Below, in pieces: positions 8,974-18,324 of a DNA stretch of 64,000 bases. Under the pieces are notes generated by a model. That model was not told the origin of the DNA. It did not search any database and was given only the letters and a program-made list of their open reading frames with translations. The translations under genes and the position numbers were made by a program. Source of the stretch: Staphylococcus carnosus (GTDB lineage: Bacteria; Bacillota; Bacilli; Staphylococcales; Staphylococcaceae); the NCBI RefSeq assembly GCF_900458435.1, contig NZ_UHCT01000001.1, positions 434,001 through 498,000 on the forward strand. The letters are read 5' to 3'. Positions within the stretch are counted from its first letter, which is position 1. Every line of letters begins with the position of its first letter.

Positions 8974-10308
8974 ATGAGTAATCAAAATGAGTTGAAACGT
9001 AATCTCGGATTCTTCTCAGCCATTTCCATCGTAATGGGAACGGTCATCGGAGCAGGTGTGTTCTTCAAAGTATCAAGTGTAGTTGAAGTAACCGGTTCTA
9101 CAAGTATGGCTATGTTTGTTTGGTTATTAGGCGGACTTGTCACTATCTGTGCAGGTTTAACTGCTGCTGAACTTGCAGCAGCAATCCCTGAAACAGGTGG
9201 TTTAATCACATATATTGAATATACGTATGGTAGTTTTTGGGGTTACCTTTCAGGTTGGGCACAAGCATTTATTTACTTCCCAGCCAATATTGCTGCCTTA
9301 GCAATTGTATTTGCAACACAGTTAATTAATTTATTCCATCTGAAAGCAGGATGGATTGTTCCAATAGCAATATTAACAGCGCTCTCTATTTATTTTATTA
9401 ACTGCTTAGGATCTAAAGCAGGCGGAATGCTGCAATCCATTACATTGGTCATCAAATTGATACCTATTATTTTGATTGTGGTTGTCGGTTTATTCCAAGA
9501 TAGTAACGTAGATTTCTCACTACTTCCACTTCAAGCAGGTGAGCATCAAGGTTTCTTCACTGCTTTAGGTGCAGGTTTACTTGCGACAATGTTCGCATAT
9601 GATGGTTGGATGCACGTTGGTACAATTGCAGGAGAATTAAAAAATCCTAAACGAGATTTACCAGGTGCAATTACAATCGGTTTAGGTGCTGTCATGGTTG
9701 TTTATTTATTAATCAATGCAGCATTCTTAATGACATTGCCGATCTCAGAAATTAGCGGTAATTTAAATGCAGCGAGTGAAGCATCAGTAAGAATCTTCGG
9801 CGATGGCGGAGGTAAAATTGTAACGATTGGTATTATGGTATCGGTATATGGTGCACTAAATGGTTATTTAATGACAGGAATGCGTGTGCCATATGCAATG
9901 GCTGAACGTAATCGTTTGCCATTCCGTAACTTCTTCTTAAAATTAACACCAGGACAAGCACCATGGGCTGCTGGTCTTGTACAACAAATCATCGCCTATA
10001 TTATGATGTCATTAGGTGCATTCGATACAATTACAAACATGTTAGTATTTGTCATTTGGACATTCTACTCAATGTCATTCTTAGCAGTAATGATTTTACG
10101 TAAAAGAGAACCGGACATGGAACGACCTTACAAAGTACCTTTATACCCAGTCATTCCGCTGATTGCTTTGGTTGCTGGTATTTTCGTACTTATCAATACA
10201 CTATTTACGCAAACATTGCTTGCTGTGATAGGTATTATTATTACATTACTAGGTATCCCGATTTACTTTTACAAAAAGAAACAAGAAGAACGTGAAGGTA
10301 TAAAATAA
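8974..10308 (+). CDS. APC-family amino acid permease
   Basis: Integral membrane amino acid transporter of 444 residues with about twelve hydrophobic segments. The first helix carries the APC substrate-binding glycine motif VMGTVIGAGVFF, followed by PETGGLITYIEYTYG, typical of the LAT/SteT (serine/threonine exchanger) branch. The frame is open 20 codons further upstream, but ATG 8974 has GGAGG ten bases before it and fits the family start. It stands alone between two terminators. The substrate cannot be deduced from the sequence. Confidence 0.85.
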   Translation: MSNQNELKRNLGFFSAISIVMGTVIGAGVFFKVSSVVEVTGSTSMAMFVWLLGGLVTICAGLTAAELAAAIPETGGLITYIEYTYGSFWGYLSGWAQAFIYFPANIAALAIVFATQLINLFHLKAGWIVPIAILTALSIYFINCLGSKAGGMLQSITLVIKLIPIILIVVVGLFQDSNVDFSLLPLQAGEHQGFFTALGAGLLATMFAYDGWMHVGTIAGELKNPKRDLPGAITIGLGAVMVVYLLINAAFLMTLPISEISGNLNAASEASVRIFGDGGGKIVTIGIMVSVYGALNGYLMTGMRVPYAMAERNRLPFRNFFLKLTPGQAPWAAGLVQQIIAYIMMSLGAFDTITNMLVFVIWTFYSMSFLAVMILRKREPDMERPYKVPLYPVIPLIALVAGIFVLINTLFTQTLLAVIGIIITLLGIPIYFYKKKQEEREGIK

Positions 10309-10313
10309 ATCTT

Positions 10314-10344
10314 ATAGAGTCGGAAACTCTCCGGCTCTTCTTTT
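10314..10344 (+). terminator. Terminator of the permease gene
   Basis: AGAGTCGGA (10316-10324) pairs with TCCGGCTCT (10330-10338) with one G-T pair; a T-rich tail follows. Confidence 0.85.
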
Positions 10345-10421
10345 ATAGTTAAATTGTCTAAAAATTCCAAATTCAACCTAGACCAAAAATGAGATTCTAG
10401 CGTACAATAAGAAATATATAC

Positions 10422-10440
10422 TCGGTATGGTATATACCGA
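10422..10440 (+). promoter_or_regulatory. Inverted repeat in the leader of the ketopantoate reductase paralogue
   Basis: TCGGTAT-GGTAT-ATACCGA has perfect 7-base arms and ends about 10 bases before the ribosome site of the next gene. A TATACT just upstream (about 10416-10421) could be its -10 box, which would place the repeat over the transcription start. An operator role is inference. Confidence 0.35.
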
Positions 10441-10465
10441 AATCTTATATAAGGAGCAGGTACAT

Positions 10466-11401
10466 ATGAAAGTAGCAGTAGCTGGTGCCGGAGCCATGGG
10501 CGGACGTGTCGGTACTCAAATACAACAAGCAGGGTATGACGTAACTTTTATTGATTACTGGGAAGAGCATGTGGAAGCTGTAAAAGAAAAAGGGTTTGAA
10601 ATTCAAACTGAAAACGAAACTTATAATGTCTCTGCGACAATGATTTATCCAAGTGATGTAACAGGGCCTTTTGATTTAGTCATCATTTTAACCAAAGCAA
10701 TGCGCTCAGAGGAAATGCTTCGCGATTTGAAACAATATGGTGCTATCAATGAAAACACTTCTGTTTTAACGTTGATGAATGGATTAGGACATGATGAGCG
10801 TTTTGTTAAAATTATTCCAGAAGAACAAGTATATCTAGCAGTGACAGTTTGGACGGCAGGTCTTAGAGGACCTGGACAATTGTTATTAGAGGGCACAGGT
10901 GCAATTGAATTCCAACGTGTAGATGGCAAAGTAACAGAAAGAACTTATGAAATACAAAAGGTATTTGAAGAAGCAGGATTAAACGCGACAATAAGTGATA
11001 ACGTTATGGTTTCAGTATGGAATAAAGCGGCACTAAACAGCGTTATCAATCCTTTATGTACAATTTTAGATAAAACAATTGCGGAATTTGCCGAATATGA
11101 TCAAGCGCATGAAATGATTGTTCCGATCATAGAAGAAATTGTGGACGTAGGTACTGCAAGAGGTGTGGACTTAAACTTCGATACAATTGTGAATAAAATT
11201 GAAAGCACTTATCCAGTAGAAGCACAAGGATTACATCATCCATCAATGCATCAAGATTTATATTCAGGTCGTTTAACTGAAGTTGATTATCTGAATGGTC
11301 AAATCGAAGCATATGGTAAAGAACTGAAAATACCTACACCGAATAATACATTGTTAAAACATTTAGTCCACCAGTTAGAATTAAAATTTGCTCAAGAATA
11401 A
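10466..11401 (+). CDS. Ketopantoate reductase family protein (PanE paralogue)
   Basis: NADPH-dependent 2-dehydropantoate 2-reductase fold of 311 residues. An N-terminal Rossmann domain (AVAGAGAMGGRVG at the start) leads to a C-terminal helical domain with the catalytic Lys and Asn pattern of KAALNSVINPL, and conserved Ser and Glu in HHPSMHQDL and LTEVDYLNG. ATG 10466 has AAGGAG at a good distance; the upstream in-frame ATG lacks one. A second, shorter family member lies next to panB at 47051 and is the likelier pantothenate enzyme, so this copy may reduce another 2-keto acid. It stands alone, after an inverted repeat that may control it. Confidence 0.78.
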   Translation: MKVAVAGAGAMGGRVGTQIQQAGYDVTFIDYWEEHVEAVKEKGFEIQTENETYNVSATMIYPSDVTGPFDLVIILTKAMRSEEMLRDLKQYGAINENTSVLTLMNGLGHDERFVKIIPEEQVYLAVTVWTAGLRGPGQLLLEGTGAIEFQRVDGKVTERTYEIQKVFEEAGLNATISDNVMVSVWNKAALNSVINPLCTILDKTIAEFAEYDQAHEMIVPIIEEIVDVGTARGVDLNFDTIVNKIESTYPVEAQGLHHPSMHQDLYSGRLTEVDYLNGQIEAYGKELKIPTPNNTLLKHLVHQLELKFAQE

Positions 11402-11509
11402 TGTGTTGGTTTGTTAAGCGCTGTTTAAAGCATAGGTATTATAGGTAAATAATTCACAAGCACATTATATGACGTAGTTATAATGATGTGTGATAATAAT
11501 AATTAGAAA

Positions 11510-11523
11510 TGTAAACGTTTTAC
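11510..11523 (+). promoter_or_regulatory. Candidate catabolite (cre-like) site before aldA copy 1
   Basis: TGTAAACGTTTTAC matches the CcpA consensus TGWNANCGNTNWCA at 12 of 14 positions on one strand. A TTGACA follows at 11526-11531 without a convincing -10 box. Weak evidence only. Confidence 0.25.
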
Positions 11524-11621
11524 TTTTGACAGCTTTTAAGAAAAATTAGTAGTTGAGAGGTTGCAACAACATGATAACGCTCTCTCATATAAATCAACAA
11601 ACTTAAGGAGGAAATTTAAAC

Positions 11622-13154
11622 ATGAGTGTAAATGCAAGAGATTATATCCAAGATAGTTATGATTTATTTATTAATGGTGAGTTTGTTCCAAGTGATTCTG
11701 GAGAAACACTTGAAGTTACAAACCCTGCAAATGGTGAAGTATTAACTAAAGTTGCTAAAGCAGGAGATAAAGATGTAGATAAAGCAGTTAAAGCTGCACA
11801 AACTGCATTTAACAGCTGGGGTAAAACGCCGAAAGAAGAACGTGTGAAATTACTTCGTAAAATCGGCGACAAAATATTGGAACAAAAAGATCGTTTAGCG
11901 ATGATTGAAACTTTAAACAACGGTAAACCAATCCGTGAAACTTCAACTATTGATGTTCCGCTTGCAGCACGTCATTTTGAATATTTTGCAAGTGTCATTG
12001 ATACTGATGAAGGTACGGTTAATGATATGAGCGAAGACATCATGAGTATTGTTCGACATGAACCTATTGGTGTAGTAGGTGCTGTAGTAGCATGGAACTT
12101 CCCATTATTATTAGCTTCATGGAAATTAGCACCAGCATTAGCTGCTGGTAATACAGTTGTAATTCAACCATCATCTTCTACACCATTAAGCTTAATTGAA
12201 GTAGCTAAAATTTTCCAAGAAGTATTACCGGATGGTGTAGTTAATATCTTAACAGGTAAAGGTTCTGAATCAGGTAATGCTATCTTCAATCATGAAGATG
12301 TTTCTAAATTATCATTCACTGGTTCAACAGATGTAGGTTATCAAGTTGCAGAAGCTGCAGCAAAACGTATTGTACCTGCAACATTAGAACTTGGCGGAAA
12401 ATCAGCTAATATTATTTTAGATGATGCCAACTTAGATGTAGCTGTTGAAGGTATCCAATTAGGTATCTTATTCAACCAAGGTGAAGTCTGCAGTGCCGGA
12501 TCAAGATTACTTGTTCAAGAAGGTATTTATGATGAATTGATGAAACGCTTGAAAGATGTCTTCAGTCATTTGAAAGTCGGAGATCCTACAGATGAAAATG
12601 TACAAATGGGTTCTCAAACTGGGGAAGCACAAATGGAAAAAATTCAAGGTTATTTAGACTTTGCCAAAGATTCAGGTGCTGAAATCGTTACAGGCGGTCA
12701 TCGTATTACTGACGGTGAATTAAGCAAAGGCTATTTCTTCCAACCTACAATTATTGCTGTAGAAAACAATGACAATAAATTAGCGCAAGAAGAAATCTTC
12801 GGACCTGTGTTAACAGTTATCAAAGTGAGAGATGACGATGAAGCTGTACGTATTGCAAATGATTCTGAATATGGCTTAGCTGGCGGTGTATTCTCTCAAA
12901 ACATCAACCGTGCTTTAAATATTGCACGTAATGTACAAACTGGTCGTGTTTGGGTAAACACTTATAATCAAGTACCAGAAGGTGCACCATTCGGCGGTTA
13001 TAAAAAATCTGGTATCGGCAGAGAAACTTATAAAGCTGCATTGAAAAATTATCAACAAGTTAAAAACATCTATATTGATACAAGTAATAAACCAAAAGGT
13101 TTATATGAATCAGGACAAAGTGATGTTCTAGATCATGATGATCATAAATTTTAA
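11622..13154 (+). CDS. aldA: Aldehyde dehydrogenase AldA, copy 1
   Basis: NAD(P)-dependent aldehyde dehydrogenase of 510 residues, oxidising aldehydes to acids in the cytosol. It is very close to S. aureus AldA as I recall it, including the start [20 protein letters not shown]. Motifs are [20 protein letters not shown], the cofactor loop [20 protein letters not shown] with the general-base Glu, and the nucleophile Cys290 in [10 protein letters not shown]. The C-terminus extends about a dozen residues beyond copy 2 and is rich in Asp and His. AAGGAGG precedes the ATG. It is followed by its own terminator and then by a near-identical paralogue, a clear tandem duplication. Confidence 0.93.
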   Translation: MSVNARDYIQDSYDLFINGEFVPSDSGETLEVTNPANGEVLTKVAKAGDKDVDKAVKAAQTAFNSWGKTPKEERVKLLRKIGDKILEQKDRLAMIETLNNGKPIRETSTIDVPLAARHFEYFASVIDTDEGTVNDMSEDIMSIVRHEPIGVVGAVVAWNFPLLLASWKLAPALAAGNTVVIQPSSSTPLSLIEVAKIFQEVLPDGVVNILTGKGSESGNAIFNHEDVSKLSFTGSTDVGYQVAEAAAKRIVPATLELGGKSANIILDDANLDVAVEGIQLGILFNQGEVCSAGSRLLVQEGIYDELMKRLKDVFSHLKVGDPTDENVQMGSQTGEAQMEKIQGYLDFAKDSGAEIVTGGHRITDGELSKGYFFQPTIIAVENNDNKLAQEEIFGPVLTVIKVRDDDEAVRIANDSEYGLAGGVFSQNINRALNIARNVQTGRVWVNTYNQVPEGAPFGGYKKSGIGRETYKAALKNYQQVKNIYIDTSNKPKGLYESGQSDVLDHDDHKF

Positions 13155-13170
13155 TTTTTGAATAAATGAA

Positions 13171-13215
13171 AACCCGTTCTCTCAAGTTGAATTTGAGTTA
13201 GAGCGGGTTTTTTTC
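13171..13215 (+). terminator. Terminator of aldA copy 1
   Basis: AACCCG...CTCAA (13171-13185) pairs with TTGAG...CGGGTT (13193-13208) and is followed by a long T run. The right arm, GAGTTAGAGCG, recurs in the terminator of aldA copy 2. Confidence 0.85.
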
Positions 13216-13480
13216 TTTTTATAAGTCTTCTGTAAAATTATATTGTGTGTAAACTTTAAATTAATTAAATATAAAAAATATAATTTGTAATGTTTTAGAC
13301 AATTCTCTTTGGGATATACTATTTCTGAACATGTTATAGAAAAAATTGCTATCGTGTCTATACAATTTGATTTTGTAGAAGGAGAATTTCAGTATCGACA
13401 GTATATTTAAAAAGTGATTAGTGCATTCGACAGCTATCTTTCTATATATAAATCAAAAACTAAAAGGAGGAAATTGAAGC
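13216..13480 (+). promoter_or_regulatory. aldA copy 2 leader with a possible sigma-B promoter
   Basis: GTTTTA at 13292-13297 and GGGATA at 13311-13316 are separated by 13 bases, close to the sigma-B pattern GTTTAA-N13-15-GGGTAT with one mismatch per box or slightly more. The remaining sequence is AT-rich without other signals. The distance to the ATG is about 160 bases. Confidence 0.3.
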
Positions 13481-14977
13481 ATGAGTGTAAATGCAAGAGA
13501 TTATATCCAAGATAGTTATGATTTATTTATTAATGGTGAGTTTGTACCGAGCGAATCAGGTGAAACATTAGAAGTAACAAATCCATCAAACGGAGAAGTA
13601 TTAACAAAAATAGCAAGAGCAACTGAAAAAGATGTAGATAAAGCAGTTGAAGCAGCACAGACAGCTTTTGAGAGTTGGAGTAAAACACCAAAAGAAGAAC
13701 GCGTACGTATGTTGCGTGAAATTGGTGATAAATTATTAGAACGTAAAGACCATTTTGCGATGGTGGAAACATTAGATAATGGTAAAGCAATTCGTGAAAC
13801 TTCAACAACTGATATTCCGCTTGCAGCACGTCATTATCAATACTTTGCAAGCTTTATAGATACAGATGAAGGTACTGTGAATGACATGAGTGAGGATATC
13901 ATGAGTATTATCCCTCACGAAGCAGTAGGGGTTGTAGGTGCAGTAGTTGCTTGGAACTTCCCAATGTTATTAGCTACTTGGAAAGTAGCACCCGCTTTAG
14001 CTGCTGGTGATACAGTAGTACTTCAACTATCATCATCAACTCCATTAAGTATGATTGAAATGGCTAAAATCTTCCAAGAAGTATTGCCAGATGGCGTAGT
14101 AAACGTTGTTACAGGTAAAGGTTCTGAATCAGGAAATGCTATTTTCAATCATGAAGGCGTAGATAAATTATCATTCACTGGTTCTACTGATGTAGGTTAC
14201 AAAGTTGCAGAAGCTGCAGCAAAACGCATTGTACCTGCTACTTTAGAACTTGGTGGTAAATCAGCTAATATAATTTTAGATGATGCCAACTTAGATTTAG
14301 CTATAGAAGGTATCCAATTAGGTATCTTATTCAACCAAGGTGAAGTCTGCAGTGCAGGCTCAAGATTAGTTGTTCAAGAAGATATTTACGATGAACTGAT
14401 TCCACGTCTGAAAGATGCATTTGAAAGTGTTAAAGTTGGGGATCCTACAGATGAAAATACACAAATGGGTTCTCAAACAGGACAAGCACAAATTGATAAA
14501 ATTCAAAGTTATATAGATTATGCTAAAGAATCAGGCGCTGAAATTTTAACAGGTGGCCATCGTCTTACTGAAGGCGATTTAAGTAAAGGTCATTTCTTTG
14601 AACCTACACTTATTGCTGTTGATAGCAGCGATGACAAATTAGCACAAGAAGAAATTTTCGGACCTGTATTAACAATAATTAAAGTCAAAGATGATGATGA
14701 AGCTATTAAAGTTGCTAACAACTCTGATTATGGTTTAGCTGGTGGTGTATTCACAGAAAATATCAACCGCGCACTTACTATTGCTCGTGCAGTAAGAACT
14801 GGACGTATGTGGGTCAACACTTATGATCAAGTACCAGAAGGCGCACCATTCGGCGGGTATAAAAAATCAGGTATCGGCAGAGAAACTTATAAAGGCGCTT
14901 TAAGAAACTATCAACAAGTTAAAAATATCTTTATTGATACTAGCAATAAAACTAAAGGATTATATGATACACAATAA
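13481..14977 (+). CDS. aldA: Aldehyde dehydrogenase AldA, copy 2
   Basis: A 498-residue paralogue of the preceding gene, sharing the same first 24 residues except one and the same nucleophile, Cys290 in [10 protein letters not shown]. The [10 protein letters not shown] block is intact. It differs at normally conserved positions of the cofactor region: Pro183 of copy 1 (IQPSSS) is Leu here (LQLSSS), the preceding AAGN is AAGD, and [11 protein letters not shown] is [11 protein letters not shown]. This may change cofactor or substrate preference, or mark relaxed selection after duplication. AAAAGGAGG precedes the ATG, and the leader differs from that of copy 1. The gene ends in an interrupted terminator. 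Confidence 0.9.
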   Translation: MSVNARDYIQDSYDLFINGEFVPSESGETLEVTNPSNGEVLTKIARATEKDVDKAVEAAQTAFESWSKTPKEERVRMLREIGDKLLERKDHFAMVETLDNGKAIRETSTTDIPLAARHYQYFASFIDTDEGTVNDMSEDIMSIIPHEAVGVVGAVVAWNFPMLLATWKVAPALAAGDTVVLQLSSSTPLSMIEMAKIFQEVLPDGVVNVVTGKGSESGNAIFNHEGVDKLSFTGSTDVGYKVAEAAAKRIVPATLELGGKSANIILDDANLDLAIEGIQLGILFNQGEVCSAGSRLVVQEDIYDELIPRLKDAFESVKVGDPTDENTQMGSQTGQAQIDKIQSYIDYAKESGAEILTGGHRLTEGDLSKGHFFEPTLIAVDSSDDKLAQEEIFGPVLTIIKVKDDDEAIKVANNSDYGLAGGVFTENINRALTIARAVRTGRMWVNTYDQVPEGAPFGGYKKSGIGRETYKGALRNYQQVKNIFIDTSNKTKGLYDTQ

Positions 14978-15010
14978 ATTTTTGGTAGCGAATAACGTAG
15001 GAATTTATTA

Positions 15011-15116
15011 AATCCTCGCTCCTTCAGAAACGTTGTAGTGCACCCCTAAAGTTGAACCCAAAAAATTCAACATTAGGGGTGCAGTACATGTTCTGAGTTA
15101 GAGCGAGGATTTTTAT
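15011..15116 (+). terminator. Terminator of aldA copy 2 with an inserted palindrome
   Basis: AATCCTCGCTC (15011-15021) pairs with GAGCGAGGATT (15101-15111), followed by TTTT. Further partial pairing (CAGAA with TTCTG) continues inwards. The loop is occupied by a separate 53-base palindrome at 15035-15087. The right arm resembles that of the copy 1 terminator. Confidence 0.7.
15035..15087. repeat. Palindromic element with 22-base arms in a terminator loop
   Basis: Arms of 22 bases (15035-15056 and 15066-15087) match at 20 positions around a 9-base centre, CCCAAAAAA. The core of each arm is TGCACCCCTAA plus GTTGAA. The TG...CCCC...GTTGA pattern resembles the ends of IS3/IS150-group elements, so it could be a minimal MITE or two abutting IS ends. 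It lacks any coding capacity. Confidence 0.6.
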
Positions 15117-15362
15117 GTTTTTATCTACAATTAATACTCTAAAAATGTTTCGCTCTACGAATAAATTGCAATGAAGTAGTGCTTGAAGTTTACATTCACT
15201 TTAACACCTGAAGGAAATGTTAAATTAGTATGTTAATAAAGAAAGTAATATTTCGGGAATATTTAGATTTTGTAAATCAACCTATAATTATTAGGATTTC
15301 TTAAAAATTAATTTTATAATGATGGCCAGTCGACTTATATGGAAATTAGGATAAGTGAAAAT

Positions 15363-15387
15363 ATTTTACAAATGTAAAATCGGGTAT
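15363..15387 (+). promoter_or_regulatory. Probable sigma-B promoter of the CsbB-like gene
   Basis: ATTTTA (15363-15368), a 13-base spacer, then a perfect GGGTAT (15382-15387), about 65 bases before the start codon. csbB of B. subtilis is a known sigma-B gene, which supports the reading. The rest of 15116-15452 shows no other feature. Confidence 0.5.
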
Positions 15388-15452
15388 ACATGAAACAAGA
15401 ACTTGTATATTTCATATAAATTCTCAACTTTTAAAAAGGATGGAGTAATAAA

Positions 15453-16595
15453 ATGAGTAAAGTAAGAATGCTAATCCCATGTTTTAATGAAGAAGATGTC
15501 ATTAATTATACTTATAAAGAATTAACGAAAGTTTTAGCTAGAGACTCTGAACTCCATCATTACGACTATGACTTGTTATTTATTGATGACGGTAGCAAGG
15601 ATAGAACGATAGATATTATCAAGGATTACAGTCAACAAGATGAGAAGGTAAAGTATATATCTTTCAGCCGTAATTTTGGTAAAGAAGCGGCAATGTTTGC
15701 GGGTTTAGAAAATAGCCAAGATGTGGATGCCGTTATAATTTTAGATGGTGATTTACAACATCCTCCTGAACTTATTCCGCAGATGATTAAGAAATATTTA
15801 GAAGATGGAACAGACCAAGTCATTGCCAAACGTAATCGTGATGGAGAAAAAGCCTCACGAAAATTGATGACTAAATGTTATTACAAATTAGTCAATCGTT
15901 TTGTTGATGTGCCGATTGAAGATGGTGTCGGAGATTTTAGATTATTAAGCCAACGTGTTGTGCGTTCTCTAGCTGAACTGGATGAAGCACAACGTTTTTC
16001 TAAAGGTCTTTTTTCGTGGGTAGGATATCCTACTGAAACTATTGAATACAAGAATCAAGAGCGTGTAGCTGGAGATTCAAAATGGTATTTCTTTAAGCTG
16101 TTAGATTATGGTGTCGATGGTGTGATTTCATTTAATAACAAACCACTGCGCACAATTATGTATTTCGGTATGGGAATTTTTGGTATCAGTATTCTCTACC
16201 TTCTAGTGAACTTTATTTTGATTCTTATAAATGGCGTAGATTCTCCAGGTTATTTTACAACTATTTTTGCAGTGCTTTTCTTAGGAAGTATTCAATTAAT
16301 TTCTATTGGTATTATAGGCGAATATATTGGACGTATTTACTATGAAGTCAAAAATCGACCTAAGTATTTAAAACAAGACACAAACTTGAATGATGAGAAA
16401 GGCAGACAAAATGTAGCGAGTATTCAATCTACAAATCGAGATTATAGAGATAATCATAAAGTTGAACCTTTACATCATGCAATGTCTAAGCCTAAAGATT
16501 ATGTTCCTTATCAAGCGAATCGAGATGATCGCGAAGAACTAGACAAAGAAGAAAAGGCAAATCAAGCACGTCGAATTAAAGAAATGAATCTATAG
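15453..16595 (+). CDS. GT2 polyprenyl-phosphate glycosyltransferase, CsbB/GtrB-like
   Basis: Membrane glycosyltransferase that probably loads a sugar from a nucleotide donor onto undecaprenyl phosphate, for later transfer outside the membrane to a glycopolymer. The GT-A domain shows LIPCFNEED near residue 7, FIDDGSKDRT near 48 and ILDGDLQHPPE near 100, and GDFRLLSQRVV is the family acceptor-loop region. Two hydrophobic segments follow, at about residues 232-256 and 268-292. A charged tail of some 80 residues after the second segment is longer than in CsbB. AAAAGGATGGAG precedes the ATG. No partner flippase or transferase is adjacent. Confidence 0.83.
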   Translation: MSKVRMLIPCFNEEDVINYTYKELTKVLARDSELHHYDYDLLFIDDGSKDRTIDIIKDYSQQDEKVKYISFSRNFGKEAAMFAGLENSQDVDAVIILDGDLQHPPELIPQMIKKYLEDGTDQVIAKRNRDGEKASRKLMTKCYYKLVNRFVDVPIEDGVGDFRLLSQRVVRSLAELDEAQRFSKGLFSWVGYPTETIEYKNQERVAGDSKWYFFKLLDYGVDGVISFNNKPLRTIMYFGMGIFGISILYLLVNFILILINGVDSPGYFTTIFAVLFLGSIQLISIGIIGEYIGRIYYEVKNRPKYLKQDTNLNDEKGRQNVASIQSTNRDYRDNHKVEPLHHAMSKPKDYVPYQANRDDREELDKEEKANQARRIKEMNL

Positions 16596-16596
16596 C

Positions 16597-16635
16597 TAAA
16601 AGAGGCGGTACGCATCATGCGTACCGCCTCTTCAA
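16597..16635. terminator. Bidirectional terminator between convergent genes
   Basis: A perfect 14-base stem (16601-16614 with 16618-16631, AGAGGCGGTACGCA) closes on a 3-base loop. AAAA on the left gives the T tail for the minus-strand gene; the plus-strand tail is only TTCAATT. Confidence 0.85.
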
Positions 16636-16682
16636 TTGCTTATATTAACTTTTTAGATACTGAGTTGAATTACTTACTATTA

Positions 16683-18047
16683 TTAGAATAATTGTTTATC
16701 TTCAGGGAAGACATCGTCACCTAATGCGCTTTGAGCAAGTACGTTTAGATAATTCCATGGACGATCAAAATCAGGTTGGAAGAAGAAATCGACTAATGCA
16801 AGATCTTCTAATGTCCATCCAGCATTGACCGCTACTGAAATTGTATTAATGGATTCTACTAAATCTTCTGTGCTCATGATTTGTCCGCCTAAAATACGAT
16901 GAGTATCTTCATCATAAATGATTTTAAGATGTACTTTTGTATCATCTTGTCTGAATTTAGGACGAACTGGCACTTCGATATATTTTGCACCTAAATTGCC
17001 ATCATAACTATCTGCTTCTGTTTCATGCACACCTGTTTGTCCAAATTTATAATCGAATAAAGCTAGACCAGATGTACCTGAAACGCGCGGCATTTTCATT
17101 TCTTTACCGGCCATATTGCGAGCTGCAACATAACCTTGACGACGTGAGTTTGTTGCAAGAGCAATATAACGTTCTTCATGAATTGGTGCGTAAGGAATTA
17201 ATGTGGCATCCCCGCTTGCATAAACATCTTCTTCTGATGTTTCTAAACGTTCATTAATTTTGATAATACCTTTCTTACCTAATTCTACTTTGCCATCTAA
17301 CCAATCTGTAGCAGGATTAACACCAACAGCGAATAATACTGTATCGGCTTCGTATTCACCGCTATCAGTTACAACACCTGTTACATTATTATTGTCATCA
17401 GCTTTTAAAGCTTTTACGTTTTCGTTGCCTTTGAATTTTAATCCATGTTCAGCAGAAATTTTTTCTAAGATATCAGTGAATTCTTTGTCTAGATAAGTTT
17501 TGATAATGCGGTCGCCATCATCCATAATTGTTGTATCAATTCCGGCTTTAGTAAATGCTTCTGCAGCTTCAATGCCGATATAACCGCCGCCAACTACAAT
17601 GGCTTTTTTAGCATTTTGCATACGTTCTTTAATTTTACCTGCCCATTCTTCGCCGCGCATAAATAATACATTGTTATAATCATTTATACCGTCGATTGGA
17701 GGTTCATTTGGGACGCCGCCTGGGCTTAAGAATAACTTATCATAAGAAACTTCGGATTGATTACCATCTTTTTCAACAGTCACTGTTTTATTTTTGGTAT
17801 CTAAATCTGTCACTGTTGTTTCTAAATGCAAGTTTACGCCTTGGCTTTTAAGCGACTCAGCATCTGCATAATGCAATGATTGTAATGAAGGTGCGATGTC
17901 TTCTAAATAGCTTTGAATACCGCAAGATAAGAATGACGGAGAAGATGCACTTTCAAACACTTCGATTTGTGCTTCTGGATCTGAAATTAATAATGTTTGA
18001 ATTGCAGCATAACCTGCATGTGATGTTCCGACTACAACGTATTTCAT
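16683..18047 (-). CDS. NADH oxidase / CoA-disulfide reductase-type flavoprotein
   Basis: FAD- and NAD(P)H-binding enzyme of 454 residues in the NADH oxidase, peroxidase and CoA-disulfide reductase family. His10 (GTSHAGYAA) and the redox-active Cys42 (FLSCGIQSYL) are the pair used by water-forming NADH oxidases. The second dinucleotide motif is IVVGGGYIGIEAAE near residue 150, and the FAD motif EEDVYASGDATL is near 285. The likely role is reoxidation of NADH with oxygen in the cytosol. AAGGAGG lies ahead of the ATG. The gene is divergent from an oxidoreductase/Rrf2 pair. A CoA-disulfide reductase activity cannot be excluded from sequence. Confidence 0.83.
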   Translation of the reverse strand: MKYVVVGTSHAGYAAIQTLLISDPEAQIEVFESASSPSFLSCGIQSYLEDIAPSLQSLHYADAESLKSQGVNLHLETTVTDLDTKNKTVTVEKDGNQSEVSYDKLFLSPGGVPNEPPIDGINDYNNVLFMRGEEWAGKIKERMQNAKKAIVVGGGYIGIEAAEAFTKAGIDTTIMDDGDRIIKTYLDKEFTDILEKISAEHGLKFKGNENVKALKADDNNNVTGVVTDSGEYEADTVLFAVGVNPATDWLDGKVELGKKGIIKINERLETSEEDVYASGDATLIPYAPIHEERYIALATNSRRQGYVAARNMAGKEMKMPRVSGTSGLALFDYKFGQTGVHETEADSYDGNLGAKYIEVPVRPKFRQDDTKVHLKIIYDEDTHRILGGQIMSTEDLVESINTISVAVNAGWTLEDLALVDFFFQPDFDRPWNYLNVLAQSALGDDVFPEDKQLF

Positions 18048-18236
18048 AATAATTTAGTTCCTCCTTATGATGAGGATAATGCTTCTCATCTTTATATATT
18101 TTGAAAAGTCTTTTGAAATATAAACTTTTGAATGCCTACTCACATCTATACATCTACCACAAATAACAGGTTTTATTCAGTTGAGAGGGGAATACTAAAA
18201 GTGTTGATAAAATTGTCAAAATTAAATTCATGATTA

Positions 18237-18303
18237 GTTTGTAATAGTTGAAATTACAAACGGTAGAGAATATACTTTATTTGTAAAATTAAATATTACA
18301 AAT
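18237..18303 (+). promoter_or_regulatory. Two matching 25-base operators, probable Rrf2 binding sites
   Basis: Positions 18237-18261 and 18279-18303 both read TTTGTAA-N11-TTACAAA, each an inverted repeat 25 bases long with one extra flanking base. Their starts are 42 bases apart, four helical turns, so they would lie on the same DNA face. They precede the oxidoreductase gene at 18325, whose downstream neighbour encodes an Rrf2-family repressor. A half copy, TTTGTAA, recurs at 19025-19031 before that regulator. Confidence 0.6.
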
Positions 18304-18324
18304 GAAAAATTGGAGGAATGAGTT

